Assembly: GCA_001910725.1 (NCBI GenBank)
Contig: MJGA01000097.1
Location: 1 to 35,924, forward strand
Length of the DNA: 35,924 nt
Source of the DNA: Phanerodontia chrysosporium
Taxonomy: Eukaryota; Basidiomycota; Agaricomycetes; Polyporales; Phanerochaetaceae
Reading direction: 5' to 3'
Shown: in pieces, positions 1 to 10,243 of the stretch
How positions within the stretch are numbered: the stretch's first letter is position 1
Layout of the letters: the number at the start of each line of letters is the position of its first letter
Position numbers and translations under genes: made by a program
Notes under the pieces: generated by a model
Seen by the model: only the letters and a program-made list of their open reading frames with translations
Told to the model about the DNA's origin: nothing
Databases searched by the model: none

Positions 1-2
1 AT

Positions 3-1645
3 GAGCGGAAGGAACCAGACGTCTGGGCAGACGTGCACCACCCACCCGAGGCCGAACGCTGGACGGACACACCCTCAGACCACGCGCCTACGGCGGCTGC
101 ACTGGAAGTCGTGCACGACGCCGTGCAGCCCGCCGCGACCGTAGAGCGGGACATCGACTTCGTCGTTGCGACAGCCCTCCGACGCCTCCCGGAGGGCGTG
201 CTCGGCCACGGACGCAACGCCGAGACACGGGCGTATCTCTTCTGCCGCATCTCGAGCGCGTATGAGGGCGACGTGCTCACAGCGCGGCCATCGCCGCTCG
301 CTGCGCGGCTCGTCCAGGACGTGCACAACTTCACCCAAAAGCGCCGATACCGCGGAGACTTTGTCGGGCAGATGACGCCTATCCTCCGCACACTCGTGTC
401 GGTGCACGCGAGGACCCGCACGAGCCTCCAGCGTGCCGCCGTTCTGGCTGTTCCTCGTCCACCTCGCCAGCGCCCGCTTGCGGGCTGTCCCGTCCACGGT
501 CGTACCCTGGTTCCGTCATGTCTGGTCCGCTGCGCAGTCCGCTCCCCCCGGGCCCCGGAGGCACCGCCCGGCCACACATCTCGCAGTTCATCCCGGTGTT
601 CTGGACCGTGGTTGGACTCGCATGCTCGAACGAGAAGCACACTGTCGAGAGCGTGGATTTTGGCTGGCTATGTGCGGCGCGGCTGAACGAGGTGGACGGC
701 ATGCTGGGTGCCACGAGGGCTCGCTAGTCAGTCGCGCGTGGACCGCCGCGCGCGAGCCCTTCGTGCGCACCCTTGTCCGCTCACTCGCATCGAGCAACAC
801 CGAACAGTGGCGCACACATTTGAAGCAGGCGGTCACCGTGCTCGTGGACCTCTATAGGTGCGTCGACTCCGAGATTGCAGCCTGCCTCAGTGCTCAACAG
901 CGTACAGATGTGATCTGGTAACCGACGAAGACAAGCGAGCGCTCGGCCTCATCTGTCTGCGGCTCGTCGCGCTCTGCGTGCCCTTCACGGCGGTGTTTTG
1001 AGGAAGTCGTCCTTGAGGACACAGACCGCGCGCTCGCACGCGACATCTTTGCCTCCATGATCAAGTGGCTCAACCCTTCCCGTGCGTCCCTCCTCCCTCT
1101 GGCAGGCTCATTACTGACGTCCTCGCACAGGACTGATGACGAGAAACGGCCCTCTGCAGGGTCCAGAGGCTCTACACAGACGCCGCGTACCGCTCGACGC
1201 AGCCCGCCGACGCGCTCCGCCGCACCTCGCGGACCGCGCCGTGCTCGTGTTCACCGCGCTCGCGCGCCTGCGCACGCCGCTCGCCCAGGCGGCGTGCGAC
1301 GCGGGCCTCGTGATGCTCCTGCGCGCGATGCGCGACGGGTGGTACCCGTACGAGGCGCACGGCCCCGCCGAGGAGCTGCAGCCGCCCGCGGTGCGCGCGA
1401 TGCTGCGCGCGCGCGCCATCGAGGACGCGTTCCAGGCGCTCAGTGAGCGCATGTACCTCGCTGCGCAGGCTTCCCGCGTCCGTGAAGCTGCGGACGGGGA
1501 CGGCCCGCTGCCTGCGCCTGCTGTGCCACCGCCGAGGGTGAGGCGCAGGCCGAGCTGGATGGCGACGGGCGGTAGGAGGCAGATGGCAGTACTCGAAGGT
1601 CCTTCGTTCTGTAGACCAGCTCAAGGGCATGCAGGGCTTGGATGA
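3..1645 (+). pseudogene. 3' part of an unrecognised fungal gene, frame-broken
   Basis: Coding runs in from the left edge, open from base 3 to about 431 (frame 3). Protein-like sequence then continues in frame 1 (about 433-500), frame 2 (about 518-727, containing ISQFIPVFWTVVGLAC) and frame 1 again (about 730-857). A 50-nt intron (858-907, GTGCGT...TACAG) joins DLYR to CDLVTDEDKRALGL. The reading then hits TGA at 999-1001 because of a TTTT run at 996-999; with three T it would run on into EEVVLEDTDRALARDIF. A clear intron follows (1082-1130, GTGCGT...GCACAG), then a last exon in frame 2 ending in TGA at 1643-1645, containing LADRAVLVFTALARLRTPLA. Composition is helical and Leu/Ala/Arg-rich, HEAT-like at most; I do not recognise a family. 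The frame changes have no room for introns, so this is either a decaying gene or an assembly with single-base errors. Confidence 0.55.
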
Positions 1646-2395
1646 CCAATGCGGCAATGATAACAGTGGTTGCATTTGGACCTGAAGGCCTGATGGCACT
1701 GATACTTTCTCAGCACACGGTGAATAAATCTAAACATGGCGTGAATTCGTCTCCAAGCAATGCATGGAGGAAGTGAGCGTCTACTGCGGGCGGACAACGC
1801 AGGTGCTCAACGCTTGCTGGCATCGCAGCGAGAGGCGTCGGTGCTCATACTACGTTAGACGATCACAGACTGCGCACAAACGCCGGGGTCGAGAGCAACA
1901 GATGGAACGATTGAACGTTCTTACGAACTTTGGCTACGTGACAGGCTTGACTCCGTCGCCAACATGGTCTGTGCGCGTCTTCCAGGAGAGTGGAAGGGAG
2001 AACAGTGGACAATCGGCGTCGCCGCGAAGGAGTAGGTCGGCGAACACGTCTCAGGAGGACGAGGCGGAAGCGAACAGCGTTGAGGGTGCGGACAACAGTA
2101 TACAATGCGCCTTGAGCAACCTTGTGGTCGCCCTCGTCGTTGTCCCGTATCGCAAGACATGGGGGAGGTCGAGAGTCAAGCGTGTCTTGCCAGAAACGCA
2201 ATCTCCAAGGCAGACCTAACGAATAGAATTACATAATAGAGAGCAAGGCGTCTCATAACCCATCGGCTTGCTTACCCGTCTTATCCAGTAGACGCCCGTG
2301 TAACAAAGTGGAGTTTACCCGAAGTTGACAGCAGTAAGTCGCGCGCCGTTTCTTCCACAACAACTGGCCTGTTCGGCAAACCGCAAGACGCAGCA
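1646..2395. other. Intergenic: 3' UTR with AATAAA and the hydrolase 5' flank
   Basis: There is no convincing gene here. AATAAA at 1723-1728 is well placed as the polyadenylation signal of the gene ending at 1645. Open frames on both strands between about 1764 and 2219 have no protein-like composition and no splice context. The last 150 bases should hold the promoter of the hydrolase gene starting at 2396, but I see no clear TATA box. Confidence 0.6.
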
Positions 2396-3999
2396 ATGTC
2401 CAACTTCTTGCCTTCAGTGCAGTCTCTCGCAAAGGTAGACTCCAAAACAGCGCGGCTTCTGCCCCGTTGCTCACCGCGCCCGCACACAGGGCGCCGCCGC
2501 TACTGCGGCCGGGCTCTCCACCGTCGGTACGCACCCGCCGCGCACACGGGGCAAATGGGCACCAGACTGACCGAGCGCGGGCAGGCTTCGGGCTGCTGTA
2601 CTACGGGCAGAACTACCTCATCTACCCCTCCGCGTTCCCGCCGGGCTCGCGCACAGGCAAGTGTCGCTGACGTGTCCGCCTCTCCCGCCGCACGCGCGCT
2701 GACCCCGAGGACGTGGCCGCGCGCAGACGTGCCGACGCCGGACCGCTTCGGGCTCGCGTACGCGGACGTCGAGCTCACCGCCCAGGACGGCGTGCGCCTG
2801 CGGTGCTACCTGCTCCAGCAGGCGCGCGCGCTGCCGCAGCCCGAGGCTGCGGGCGTGTCGGGCGCGGAGGGCATGTCCGACAACGAGGCGAGTGCTCCCC
2901 TTGCCCTCTCGCGCGCTGTTGCGTGACGTGCTGACGCGCGATGTGCGTGGCTGTGTGTGCATGCGTGTGTGGCGGGCAGTTCGCGGCGACGCGCCCGACG
3001 GTGGTCATGTTCCACGGGAACGGCGGGAACCTCGGGCACCGCATCCCGCTCGCGCGCGTCTTCTTCCTCAAGATGCGCTGCAACGTGCTCATGATGTGCT
3101 ACCGCGGGTGCGTCCGCTCTCTCTAGACTTGTATGCCTGGCGGAGACTGACGCTGGTGACGCAGGTACGGCCTGAGCGAGGGCAGTCCCTCGGAGAAAGG
3201 TATGTCTTGCCGCGGTTCCTAGAACGGCTGCATCGTCACGAGCTTGCTGCAGGCATCAAGATGGACGCACAGGCGGGGCTCGACTACATCGCCTCGCACC
3301 CTGTGCTGTCCAAGACACCCGTCGTGCGTTGGGTCCTCTGCTGCTGTTCTCCCTGCTGACGCAGCCGCAGATCCTCTACGGCCAGTCTATCGGCGGGGCG
3401 GTCTCGATCGACCTCGCGAGCCGCAACCCACTCGCGGTACACTCCTTGCCCGTCCAGCTCACTGACACGCTGACACGCCGCGCAGATCCGGGCGCTCGTC
3501 CTCGAGAACACGTTCCTGTCGCTGCCGCGCCTCGTGCCGTCCGCGCTGCCGCTGCTCGGGCCGTTCGCGTTCCTGTGCCACCAGAAGTGGGACAGCGCGT
3601 CCAAGATCGCGCTGCTCCCGCGGCGGGTGCCGCTGCTGCTGCTGAGCGGCGCGCAGGACGAGGTCGTGCCGCGCGAGCACATGCGCGGGCTGTGGGAGCT
3701 CGTGCGCCGGCGCGACGGCGCGGCCGACGCGCAGGAGCCCGGCCCGCAGGCGTCGCGCCCGACCCCGACGGCAAGATCCCGCCGCCGCCGCCGGGCAGCG
3801 GGAGCCGCTTCCTCGAGTTCGAGAGCGGCACGCACAGTGAGTGGCGCCGTGCGTTGGGGTGTGCCGGGCGTGGTGCTGACGCGTCGCTGCAGACGACACC
3901 TGTGTCCAGCCGGGCTACTGGGCCACCATCGCCGAGTTTATCCGCGGCCTCGAGCTCGAGGATATGCGTGCGGCGGCCGAGGTGGAGAGGCCTCTTTAG
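2396..3999 (+). CDS. BEM46/ABHD13-like alpha/beta hydrolase, ten exons
   Basis: Exons: 2396-2434, 2490-2526, 2585-2656, 2727-2887, 2980-3107, 3165-3199, 3253-3323, 3371-3436, 3486-3836, 3893-3999. The N-terminus is MSNFLPSVQSLAK, then a short membrane anchor (GAAATAAGLSTVGFGLLYYG) and NYLIYPSAFPPGSRTDVPTP. Family landmarks in order: oxyanion HGNGGN, CYRGYGLSEGSPS, nucleophile elbow GQSIGG (Ser), LENTFLSLPRLVPSALP, the Asp loop SGAQDEVVP, and the His region GTHNDTCVQPGYW, ending in TAG. BEM46 proteins are membrane-anchored serine hydrolases linked in fungi to polarity and hyphal growth; the substrate is unknown. The start is chosen because it gives a clean first exon feeding the anchor. Two introns (2657-2726 and 2888-2979) use GC donors. 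Exon 9 needs one frame change between the DEVVP loop and FLEFESGTH (about 3700-3790); no intron fits, so it is a one-base loss or an assembly error. Confidence 0.92.
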
Positions 4000-5127
4000 A
4001 CGGCTTTCCACTGCCCAGCTTGGGCTATGTATAGTACTTTTATTACCCTCGGAACACTGATGTTTTATTGCTGCTGGTGATGGTCATCCACCCTCGTGGC
4101 TTCAGTGGTTGCTGCAGAATGAACTCGTGGCAAGCGCAACTGCCACTTAGCGAGTATAGCACACGGAGCTTGCCGAGGGCTGCTTCCGTTTTGGGAATAG
4201 GCGCGGTGGGACCTACACGGATCAACGTTGGCCCCATCGCAACCGGAGCACTTTCTCTGCGCCCTCCGCAGCGGCAGCGTCGCGGAGACTCACCGATGCA
4301 ACAAGCCAGGCTATGCTGACCAACGCAGGTTTGCTTTATTCCAGCTGGTATGGGACGGATGTTGTCCATCTCGTCCCCCTCGTTCAAACATCGAGCTGCG
4401 AAGCAACGGGCACTCTTCACACAGACATCCCTCGGCGCGCACCCCCGATCCATTCCTGACGTAGCGTCCGAACCGCTTAGGGCGGGGACCTCTGTTTCCT
4501 GCGGCCGCCAGTCTAAACGTCCAGCCAATCGCAGCGACATGACGACCCGACGGAGTTTCACTTCTGCTCGCGCGCATCAGCCCCATCGCCCGCTGCTCCA
4601 CGTCGTGCACGCTGCGTCCTGCGTTCTCGCGCGCGATCGCTCGCTGCGTCGTCACCGCCCCAGGGTCTTCCTTGTGCAAATTTTGGCACGGCGGCCTAGC
4701 GACGTGTACACGCGAGCTACGGCGCGCTGGCGGCCCCCGTGCCCGGGGACGACATCAAGCGCGATTTGGCGACATAGGTGTCGTCGGACGCGGTGCACAC
4801 CCGGGTGAGGTGAAGACTGCAGTGGCACGTGCCGCCTGGGGGTGGAGCTGCGAGCACCGTGCAGCCGGGGAGTAGCAACAGATGCGTCGCGACGGAGGAC
4901 TTCCTTCGGACCCTTCGACGGCACTAGCTTCGCGTTTCGCCCGCGTCATGCGTCTCGCGCGACATCCGGGGCGCGCATGACGTCGTTACCTGCTCTGCGC
5001 AGGGATATAAGCTGCTCGGTGCGGTGCGGTGCTCTCCATCTTCGCCTCCAGCGTCCTCTCCTCCTCGAGCCCCGTCCTCCGCGCCTCTCCTCCAATACCC
5101 ACACACAACCACCACATTCCTTTCAAA
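4000..5127. other. Intergenic region and promoter of the secreted-protein gene
   Basis: This is about 1.1 kb without a supportable gene. The longest open frame (minus strand, 4043-4561) has no recognisable motif and a composition typical of a GC-rich shadow frame. The stretch from 4570 to 5000 is very rich in CpG. The final 120 bases are the core promoter and pyrimidine-rich 5' UTR of the downstream gene. Confidence 0.6.
5004..5011 (+). promoter_or_regulatory. TATA box of the secreted-protein gene
   Basis: GATATAAG lies 117 bases before the ATG at 5128 and is followed by a pyrimidine-rich leader with CTCCTC runs. The distance fits a TATA-directed start about 30 bases downstream and a 5' UTR of about 85-90 nt. 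A strong TATA is usual for highly expressed, regulated secreted proteins. Confidence 0.6.
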
Positions 5128-5889
5128 ATGCTCTCCTTCAAGTCCCTTGCCACCGTCGCCACCCTTGCCTTTGGCGCCCTCTCCGCCATGGCCGCCCCCG
5201 CGCCACAGAGCCACGGCGCCGCCGGCCTCACCTCCCTCGCCGAGGGCCTCAAGCACAACGTCCGCGACGTCCAGGTCGTCAGCGTCGCCCAGGTCATCCA
5301 GACCACCACCGTGACCATCACGCCCGTCGTGCAGAAGCTCCGTGCGTGCCCTCCCGCGCCCCTCGCGCCTCCCCCTGCTGACCGCGCCCCGCAGAGTTCA
5401 TCACCCCCCAGAACTGCACCGTCGACGTGCTCACGCCCGTCGTGAACGACATCAAGACGATCCTCGGCACCGCCGTCTCGGAGGTCAACGCGCTCGTCGG
5501 CAAGGACGTCGCGACCATCCTCGCCAACGTCGACGGCACCGCCCAGGTCACCGTCCAGGAGCTCGCCAAGCTCGTCGCGGACCTCGTCAACCTCGTCTTT
5601 GCCGCCCTCGGCGCCGTCCTCGCCGTCGCCGGTGGCGCCATCGGCGACATCATGCCCCTGCTCGTCGCTGTCGGGTGAGTGTCCGCGAGAACGTGTTCCA
5701 CCGCGACCTTTGCTAACGCACACGCCCAGTGAACTCGTCGGCTCGCTCCTGCACGCTGTCCTTGCCCTCGTCGGTGGCCTCCTCGGCGGCCTCGTCCCCG
5801 CCATCCTCGCGCTCGTCGGCGGCATCCTCTCCGTCGTCCTCAGCCTCCGCATCAACGTGCTCATCACCCTCTTTGGCATCCAGGCCTAA
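5128..5889 (+). CDS. Small secreted hydrophobic protein, unrecognised (217 aa)
   Basis: Three exons: 5128-5341, 5395-5674, 5730-5889. The introns are 53 nt (GTGCGT...CGCAG) and 55 nt (GTGAGT...CCCAG, with a branch-like GCTAACG). The ATG is in a fungal-type context (TCAAAATG). The N-terminus MLSFKSLATVATLAFGALSA followed by MAAPAPQS is a classic signal peptide, with likely cleavage after AMA. The mature protein has a Ser/Thr/Val stretch, one evident Cys (QNCTVDVL), an amphipathic middle (VSEVNALVGKDVATIL), and a C-terminal half made of Leu/Val/Ala/Gly stretches (LVGGLLGGLVPAILALVGG) that may insert into membranes or self-assemble. It lacks the eight-Cys pattern of hydrophobins. I know no domain for it; small secreted proteins of this kind are common in Agaricomycetes. 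The stop is TAA. Confidence 0.85.
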
Positions 5890-6347
5890 GCGCGCTCTGT
5901 GCGGGTGTCTCGCCGGGTGCGTGCTTCCCCTTAGACCGTGTATATCGCACCATGTCTGACTGTCCTGTTCCAGCTGCTTTACCCCCATTCGATATCCGAT
6001 TGTGCGCCGCTGATACCAACAGTCGTTAATACCGTACCCCAGTATTACTTGCTATCGAATGCTATTACCGTTGTGTGTTTGAATAATCCAAACCACCGTC
6101 CGAGCGTGTTGCGAAAATCTTGTTGTTCTGTTTCTGCAAAGTGAGTAAACTTTCGATTTTCTGTCCGGCTGCACACTACCGGGACAGGAGTCGTAAATGT
6201 AAATGCGGCTTTGCTACAAGACGTAGGAACCTACAAAAAAGTAGTCCGTGTTATACAGATCATCGAACATTAGCAACCTGGCGTGTAGAGGTACACTGCA
6301 CCGTGATACGCTACGTCGACGCTGACAAAAATAACCAGAAAAAGAAT
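5890..6347. other. 3' UTR and intergenic spacer
   Basis: This stretch is AT-richer than its surroundings. It holds the 3' flank of the secreted-protein gene and the downstream flank of the minus-strand tRNA, including the A-run at 6340-6343 that reads as a Pol III T-run terminator on the minus strand. No gene is seen. Confidence 0.6.
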
Positions 6348-6432
6348 TGGACACACTGGGAATTGAACCCAGCACCCCCCGCAAACGCAACCAATGCTAG
6401 GCGGATGTGATAACCAACTACACCATGTGCCC
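6348..6432 (-). tRNA. tRNA-Ala (AGC) with an 11-nt intron
   Basis: Read on the minus strand, a full cloverleaf forms. The acceptor stem GGGCACA pairs with TGTGTCC and includes G3:U70, the alanine identity pair. The D arm is GTG...CAC with GG in the loop. The anticodon stem TCCGC/GCGGG encloses CTAGCA, giving anticodon AGC. An 11-nt insert follows position 37, the canonical site of eukaryotic tRNA introns. The variable region has five bases. The T arm is CTGGG-TTCAATT-CCCAG, with discriminator A at 6348. A T-run terminator follows on the minus strand. It lies head-to-head with the DUF2358-like gene, whose frame is already open across the tRNA 5' end. Confidence 0.88.
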
Positions 6433-6658
6433 ATGCTCCAGCTTAAAATTATTTAGAAATAATCCAGCGTATGGTCTGCCGGGACCCGGATGCACGACGT
6501 CAGGGCGGCAGGTCTGGTTCGCAATGTCTTCTCTCATCTTTTGTCGTGTTCGCCTCTCGCATTCGTCGTCGTTCTCGACATCCGCGTTCACCACACGCGA
6601 AATATGTACCACAAAGCGCACCAAAGTGCAACGCAGGCAGCTTGCATATGTGTCGGCC

Positions 6659-7787
6659 ATGCCGTTCGGCCCGCCAACCGCGCCCCCGCTAGAGGCCGCG
6701 CTCGGTCGTACCGATACGCAGCCCATGCGAAGCACACCACACTCTGCTGAGTACGGAACATACCTTGCCGCGGCGCTGCTCTCGCCCAAACCGACCGTGC
6801 GCTCGACCGCCGACGAGGGCGAGCCGCCGTCGCCGCCGGGAGGCACGCCGCAGCGCGAGGAGCCCGAGATTTCAGACCAGGAGTGGGAGATCCGCACAGG
6901 TGCGTCCGCCGCCGCGGTCCGTGCTGTAGGCGACGGCCTGATACTACGTGCCAGCGCGCGCCGTGCGCCCGCAGGCCGCGCGATCTACATCCTCCAGCAG
7001 ACGCTCCCGGACTTTTTCGCGACCGGGCTCGTCTCAAGCATGGACGTGCGCCCGGACCCGCCCGCGGCTGCGCCAGCGGCGAAGCGGCGCGCGTGGACGC
7101 TCCCCGGCGCGGCGCTGCTCGGCCTCAAGCCGAAGCCCGCCGCCGTGAGCAGGGAGAAGGCGCGCGACGGCGCCGCGGAGGACGAGAGCATCTACAGCCC
7201 GCGCATCCGGCTCACGTACACCCCGCCGGCGCCGCTGCCGGCGCCGTTCCCGAAGACGCTCACCCTCGAGGGCCTCCACCTGTACATCGCGAGCAGCATC
7301 TTTGTGCGGCACACCCTCAATGCGCTGTACACCGACCTCGCGGTCACCCTTCGGCGCGTGCGCGTGCATGGCAGCCAGGAGTCGGGTACGTGCCAGCAGC
7401 TTTTGGCAGAGTTTGCGTTAAAGGTGCGGCACAGGTGCTCTCCCGCCGGGAGTGCCGCCTGCGGCACGCCCAAAGCAGGAGGGAAGGCGGGCAAGGGACA
7501 AGAAGATAGCCATCGGTCTCACGGTCAACGGCGTCGGGCGCGTCAGTGGTGTGCCCGCCGAGTGGCAAGTGTGCGTTACCATGGCTGCCCTCCCTTCCGT
7601 TCGAGAATGCTGAATGCGTGCTCACAGAAACTGCACGTATGCGTTTTCGCCCCACACCGGCCACATCATCCACCACAACGTCGACAGCATCGAGCCTGCG
7701 CCCCACCATGCGCTCTTCGAGGCCCTCGGCAAATTCGGCCTGCTCAGCGGACACGGTGGCGGAAAAGCGGGCGGTGTAGGGCCCTGA
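6659..7787 (+). CDS. DUF2358 (C6orf136-like) protein, four exons
   Basis: Exons 6659-6899, 6975-7385, 7435-7570 and 7628-7787 are joined by GT-AG introns of 75, 49 and 57 nt, all with matching phase (315 aa, stop TGA). A Pro/Ala/Ser-rich N-terminus leads to IYILQQTLPDFFATGLVSS, then IYSPRIRLTYTPPAP, LEGLHLYIASSIFVRHTLNA, a core with LTVNGVGRVSGVPAEWQ, and NCTYAFSPHTGHIIHHNVD followed by SIEP. The pattern 'helix - short stature strand - GVPAEWQV - FSPHTGxIxxHxVDxIEP' matches what I know of the SnoaL-like DUF2358 family, which is conserved in plants, fungi and animals, often organellar, and of unknown function. An in-frame ATG at 6524 would add an Arg/Ser-rich N-terminus that could be a mitochondrial presequence; I chose 6659 for its better context and family-like start. 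The family assignment is from memory of motifs only. Confidence 0.78.
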
Positions 7788-8977
7788 TGCGCGCAGAGCA
7801 GTGGACATACATCTGTACGACGCCGGACATTTGGACTTGGCCGTTACGCTCGACTAATCGTCTATCCTACGCTATGTAGCTAGTGGCTTGGAAAAGAACC
7901 CTCTACTCAGCAATGCAGCGAAGGGCGCAGGCGTGGTCGCCGTCTGTGCGGCTGTGTGCTCCCACGGCCTTGCGCTCGACCACCGCTGACATAAGGGCAA
8001 TGTCAGGGACCCCGACTCGAGACGTGCGCAAGGACTGGCAAGGGTGTGCAAAGGTGCGCTCGCGTGGATAGGCTGCCGAGCGGTGGCGGGCTCGCGGAGC
8101 GGAGCGTCAGCTGGCGCAAGCACGTCACGCTATTTCGCGCACGGCGTTGGCATTGGTCCTAGGGGGGAGGATGCTATCGCATTAGTCGATGCCCGCGAGG
8201 CGTTTCGAAGGGCCCCGTGACGACGCAATGCTCACAATCGGCACAAGCGGGTGCGCGCAGGTGCTCTGCACGTATCGCACGCTTGGCGGGTCGCGACGCG
8301 TCAGCAGCTGCAAACATCACAACGGGCAAAACCCTTGTCCAGTCGTGATCGGTTGAGCGACTGGGCTGCGCGCCCAGTAGCTTGTCCAGTTGCATGTCCA
8401 GCGTCGGTCCAGTAGCTTGTCCAGTCACTTGCCTGGCGTTTCACCCGTGGGAACTCACCCGCGATTGGCTAACGCGAAATATTACTGAGCGTACCCTCGA
8501 GAATGGCAACGACGCACCGCCCTCTGTGGCCGCCTGCCGCCGTGTGGGTGCACTGCTCTCGGCGATATTTTCAGGCATGAAACGTACTTATCATATACTT
8601 TACATCCCCTGTTAAGTTTATTTTCATATATCACCAATATTGATTGCAAGCTGTGAGGAATTTGGTCAATTGTGCTGTAGACAAGCTTATGACATCAAAT
8701 AGATGCAGAGTCAGGCACTTGCGACAACTCGCGCAGCGGCAAAGGGTGACTCAGCAATATCTTCTGCTCATGCCAGCCATTAGAACGTGAGCGACATACC
8801 AATGTATGTTCCACATAAATTGAATCATTATACTCTGGCTTGCTTGTGTCATGTCTGATAGAGCGATACAGTAGCAGACTATGTCACAATCATTCATCGT
8901 ATCTTTGTCAGACATTTCACACGAGGTGAAGTTTGTCAGAGTGAGCATCTGTTATCCACGCATAGCAAACATGATGT
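7788..8977. other. Gene-free junction between host genes and element A
   Basis: The first 400 bases are GC-rich 3' flank. From about 8600 the sequence becomes AT-rich with no protein-like frame. Nothing here resembles elements B, C or D, so the left border of element A is not a continuation of the element-C sequence found at its right border. I see no gene. Confidence 0.6.
8374..8425. repeat. Short direct repeat, 17 bp in two copies
   Basis: CCAGTAGCTTGTCCAGT occurs at 8374-8390 and again at 8409-8425, separated by 18 bases that contain another TGTCCAG. It looks like a small local duplication with no coding context. Confidence 0.7.
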
Positions 8978-10202
8978 TGTCGTGCTTTATACCCTGGCAA
9001 GAGATATTACCAAAGGTAACCGAGTGAGGTGGACCAGACTGTTGGTTGACTACTGCCTCGGACGTTCGTGTGGAGGAAAAGGTATTGCTGGGATAGTAGG
9101 TATACAGAGGGTAGGATAGTGTGTAGAGGTAGAAGAGGTTAGTCTCCTAGAAGGGGAAAGGAAATAAGACTTAAGTACAAGTAACACTTGTAAGTAAGAC
9201 CTTAGTAACCAAAGAGTAAGTAAAGTAAGCCTTGCTTGCTTATCTTTACTTATGACCATAAACCGAGTAACCACCAAGTAAGTATAGTCTGCTTGCTATA
9301 ACTTACACGTAAACCGTGGACTGTAGATGAATAACTAAACCTTCACAACCAAATAGCTCAACTACCAGGCGCCTTGCTGGACTAAAGAGCTAACGTAAAC
9401 CGTAATACCGTAGATGTAACTAGAGCAGGCAATAGACTACCACCACAATGCCTGAGTGCACTGGTGGACTAATTAATTTTACTGTAGACGGAGGACCGTA
9501 GACTAAAGACTGAGTAAGCGATGGACTATCACCACAATGCCTGTTTGCACTGGTGGACTAACTACCCTTACTAGAACTGGATTACACTTATACTGATAAC
9601 ACACAGCCCACACCGAGAGATGGTGGTGGTTGAGGTGAGAAAATAGCTGGCTGCTTCCAACTAGTGATCTATTGAGAGAGAAGAAGAGAGTGGCCTTTTA
9701 TACTCCTACAGAGTATGGCCTTATTTGACCATGTTTGGTCAATTTGTACAGTGCTAGAATGTTTTACAAGGTGCTACACTATTCTACATCCTTCCTGCAA
9801 CTCCTTTCCGCTTCCTTTTCCGCTTGGCACCTTCTTTCTGTACCTTTCCAGCAAATTCCATTCCTTTTCATACTTTCCTCTGACTTTCCACATGTTTCTC
9901 CCCTTGTTCCAGAGATGCTTGGCGCATTCCCAGGCCTAATTGGATAGTTACTTTCCCACACCTCCCAAATATAGCCTGTCTTTCCCACAGTGATCCCAAG
10001 ATGGATGCATCTTCTCACGCCTTTCCTTTGGGTCTCTGTCTTCTCACGCCCTTGCTCTGAACTCCCATGCTTTACTATACATTCCCATGCCTTGAATCCT
10101 TCTTCTATACTAAGCTCTGCTTCATTATGCTTATCTTGCTATATCTGAATGAGCCTCATTTCATCCATATCTTGTGGCAAACAGGTTTGGCACATGATAT
10201 CA
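8978..10202 (-). repeat. Left (3') LTR of element A, 1225 bp
   Basis: It aligns with 23941-25659 over its whole length once the insertion there is removed. It begins TGTCGTGCTTTATACC on the + strand and ends TGATATCA, so it has TG...CA ends. On the minus strand a TATAAAA box lies at 9696-9702, a plausible U3 promoter. Compared with the right copy it has about 31 extra bases near 9290-9325. A short open frame at 9715-9939 is preserved in both copies but is simply LTR sequence. Confidence 0.9.
9435..9560. repeat. Paired hairpin-forming subrepeats inside LTR A
   Basis: Two 37-bp units, 9435-9471 and 9524-9560, share GACTA-CACCACAATGCCTG...GCACTGGTGGACTA. Each can fold because CCACCA pairs with TGGTGG. 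The same pair exists in the right LTR, where a solo LTR has inserted exactly at the start of the second unit. The role is unknown; it could be R-region RNA structure. Confidence 0.65.
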
Positions 10203-10243
10203 GGGGGTTGCTTGAAAGACGAACTGTCCTCAGTTCAACTCAC

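Noticed and set aside
398..431. 34-nt intron to explain the first frame switch in the left-edge gene
   Set aside because: Phase fits, but the donor GTCGGT and the length are outside what the other introns in the window show.
1764..2219. 151-codon open frame on the + strand after the first gene
   Set aside because: No family resemblance and no start context; probably a chance frame.
4043..4561. 172-codon open frame on the minus strand
   Set aside because: No motif, no splice or promoter context, Arg/Pro/Cys-rich shadow composition in GC-rich DNA.
8371..8430. Direct repeats as the start of a CRISPR-like or regulatory array
   Set aside because: Only two copies with one 18-base spacer; eukaryotic context.
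9715..9947. 70-74 codon frames conserved in both LTRs of A (also at 25173-25405)
   Set aside because: Conservation follows from LTR duplication; composition is a shadow of pyrimidine-rich LTR sequence.
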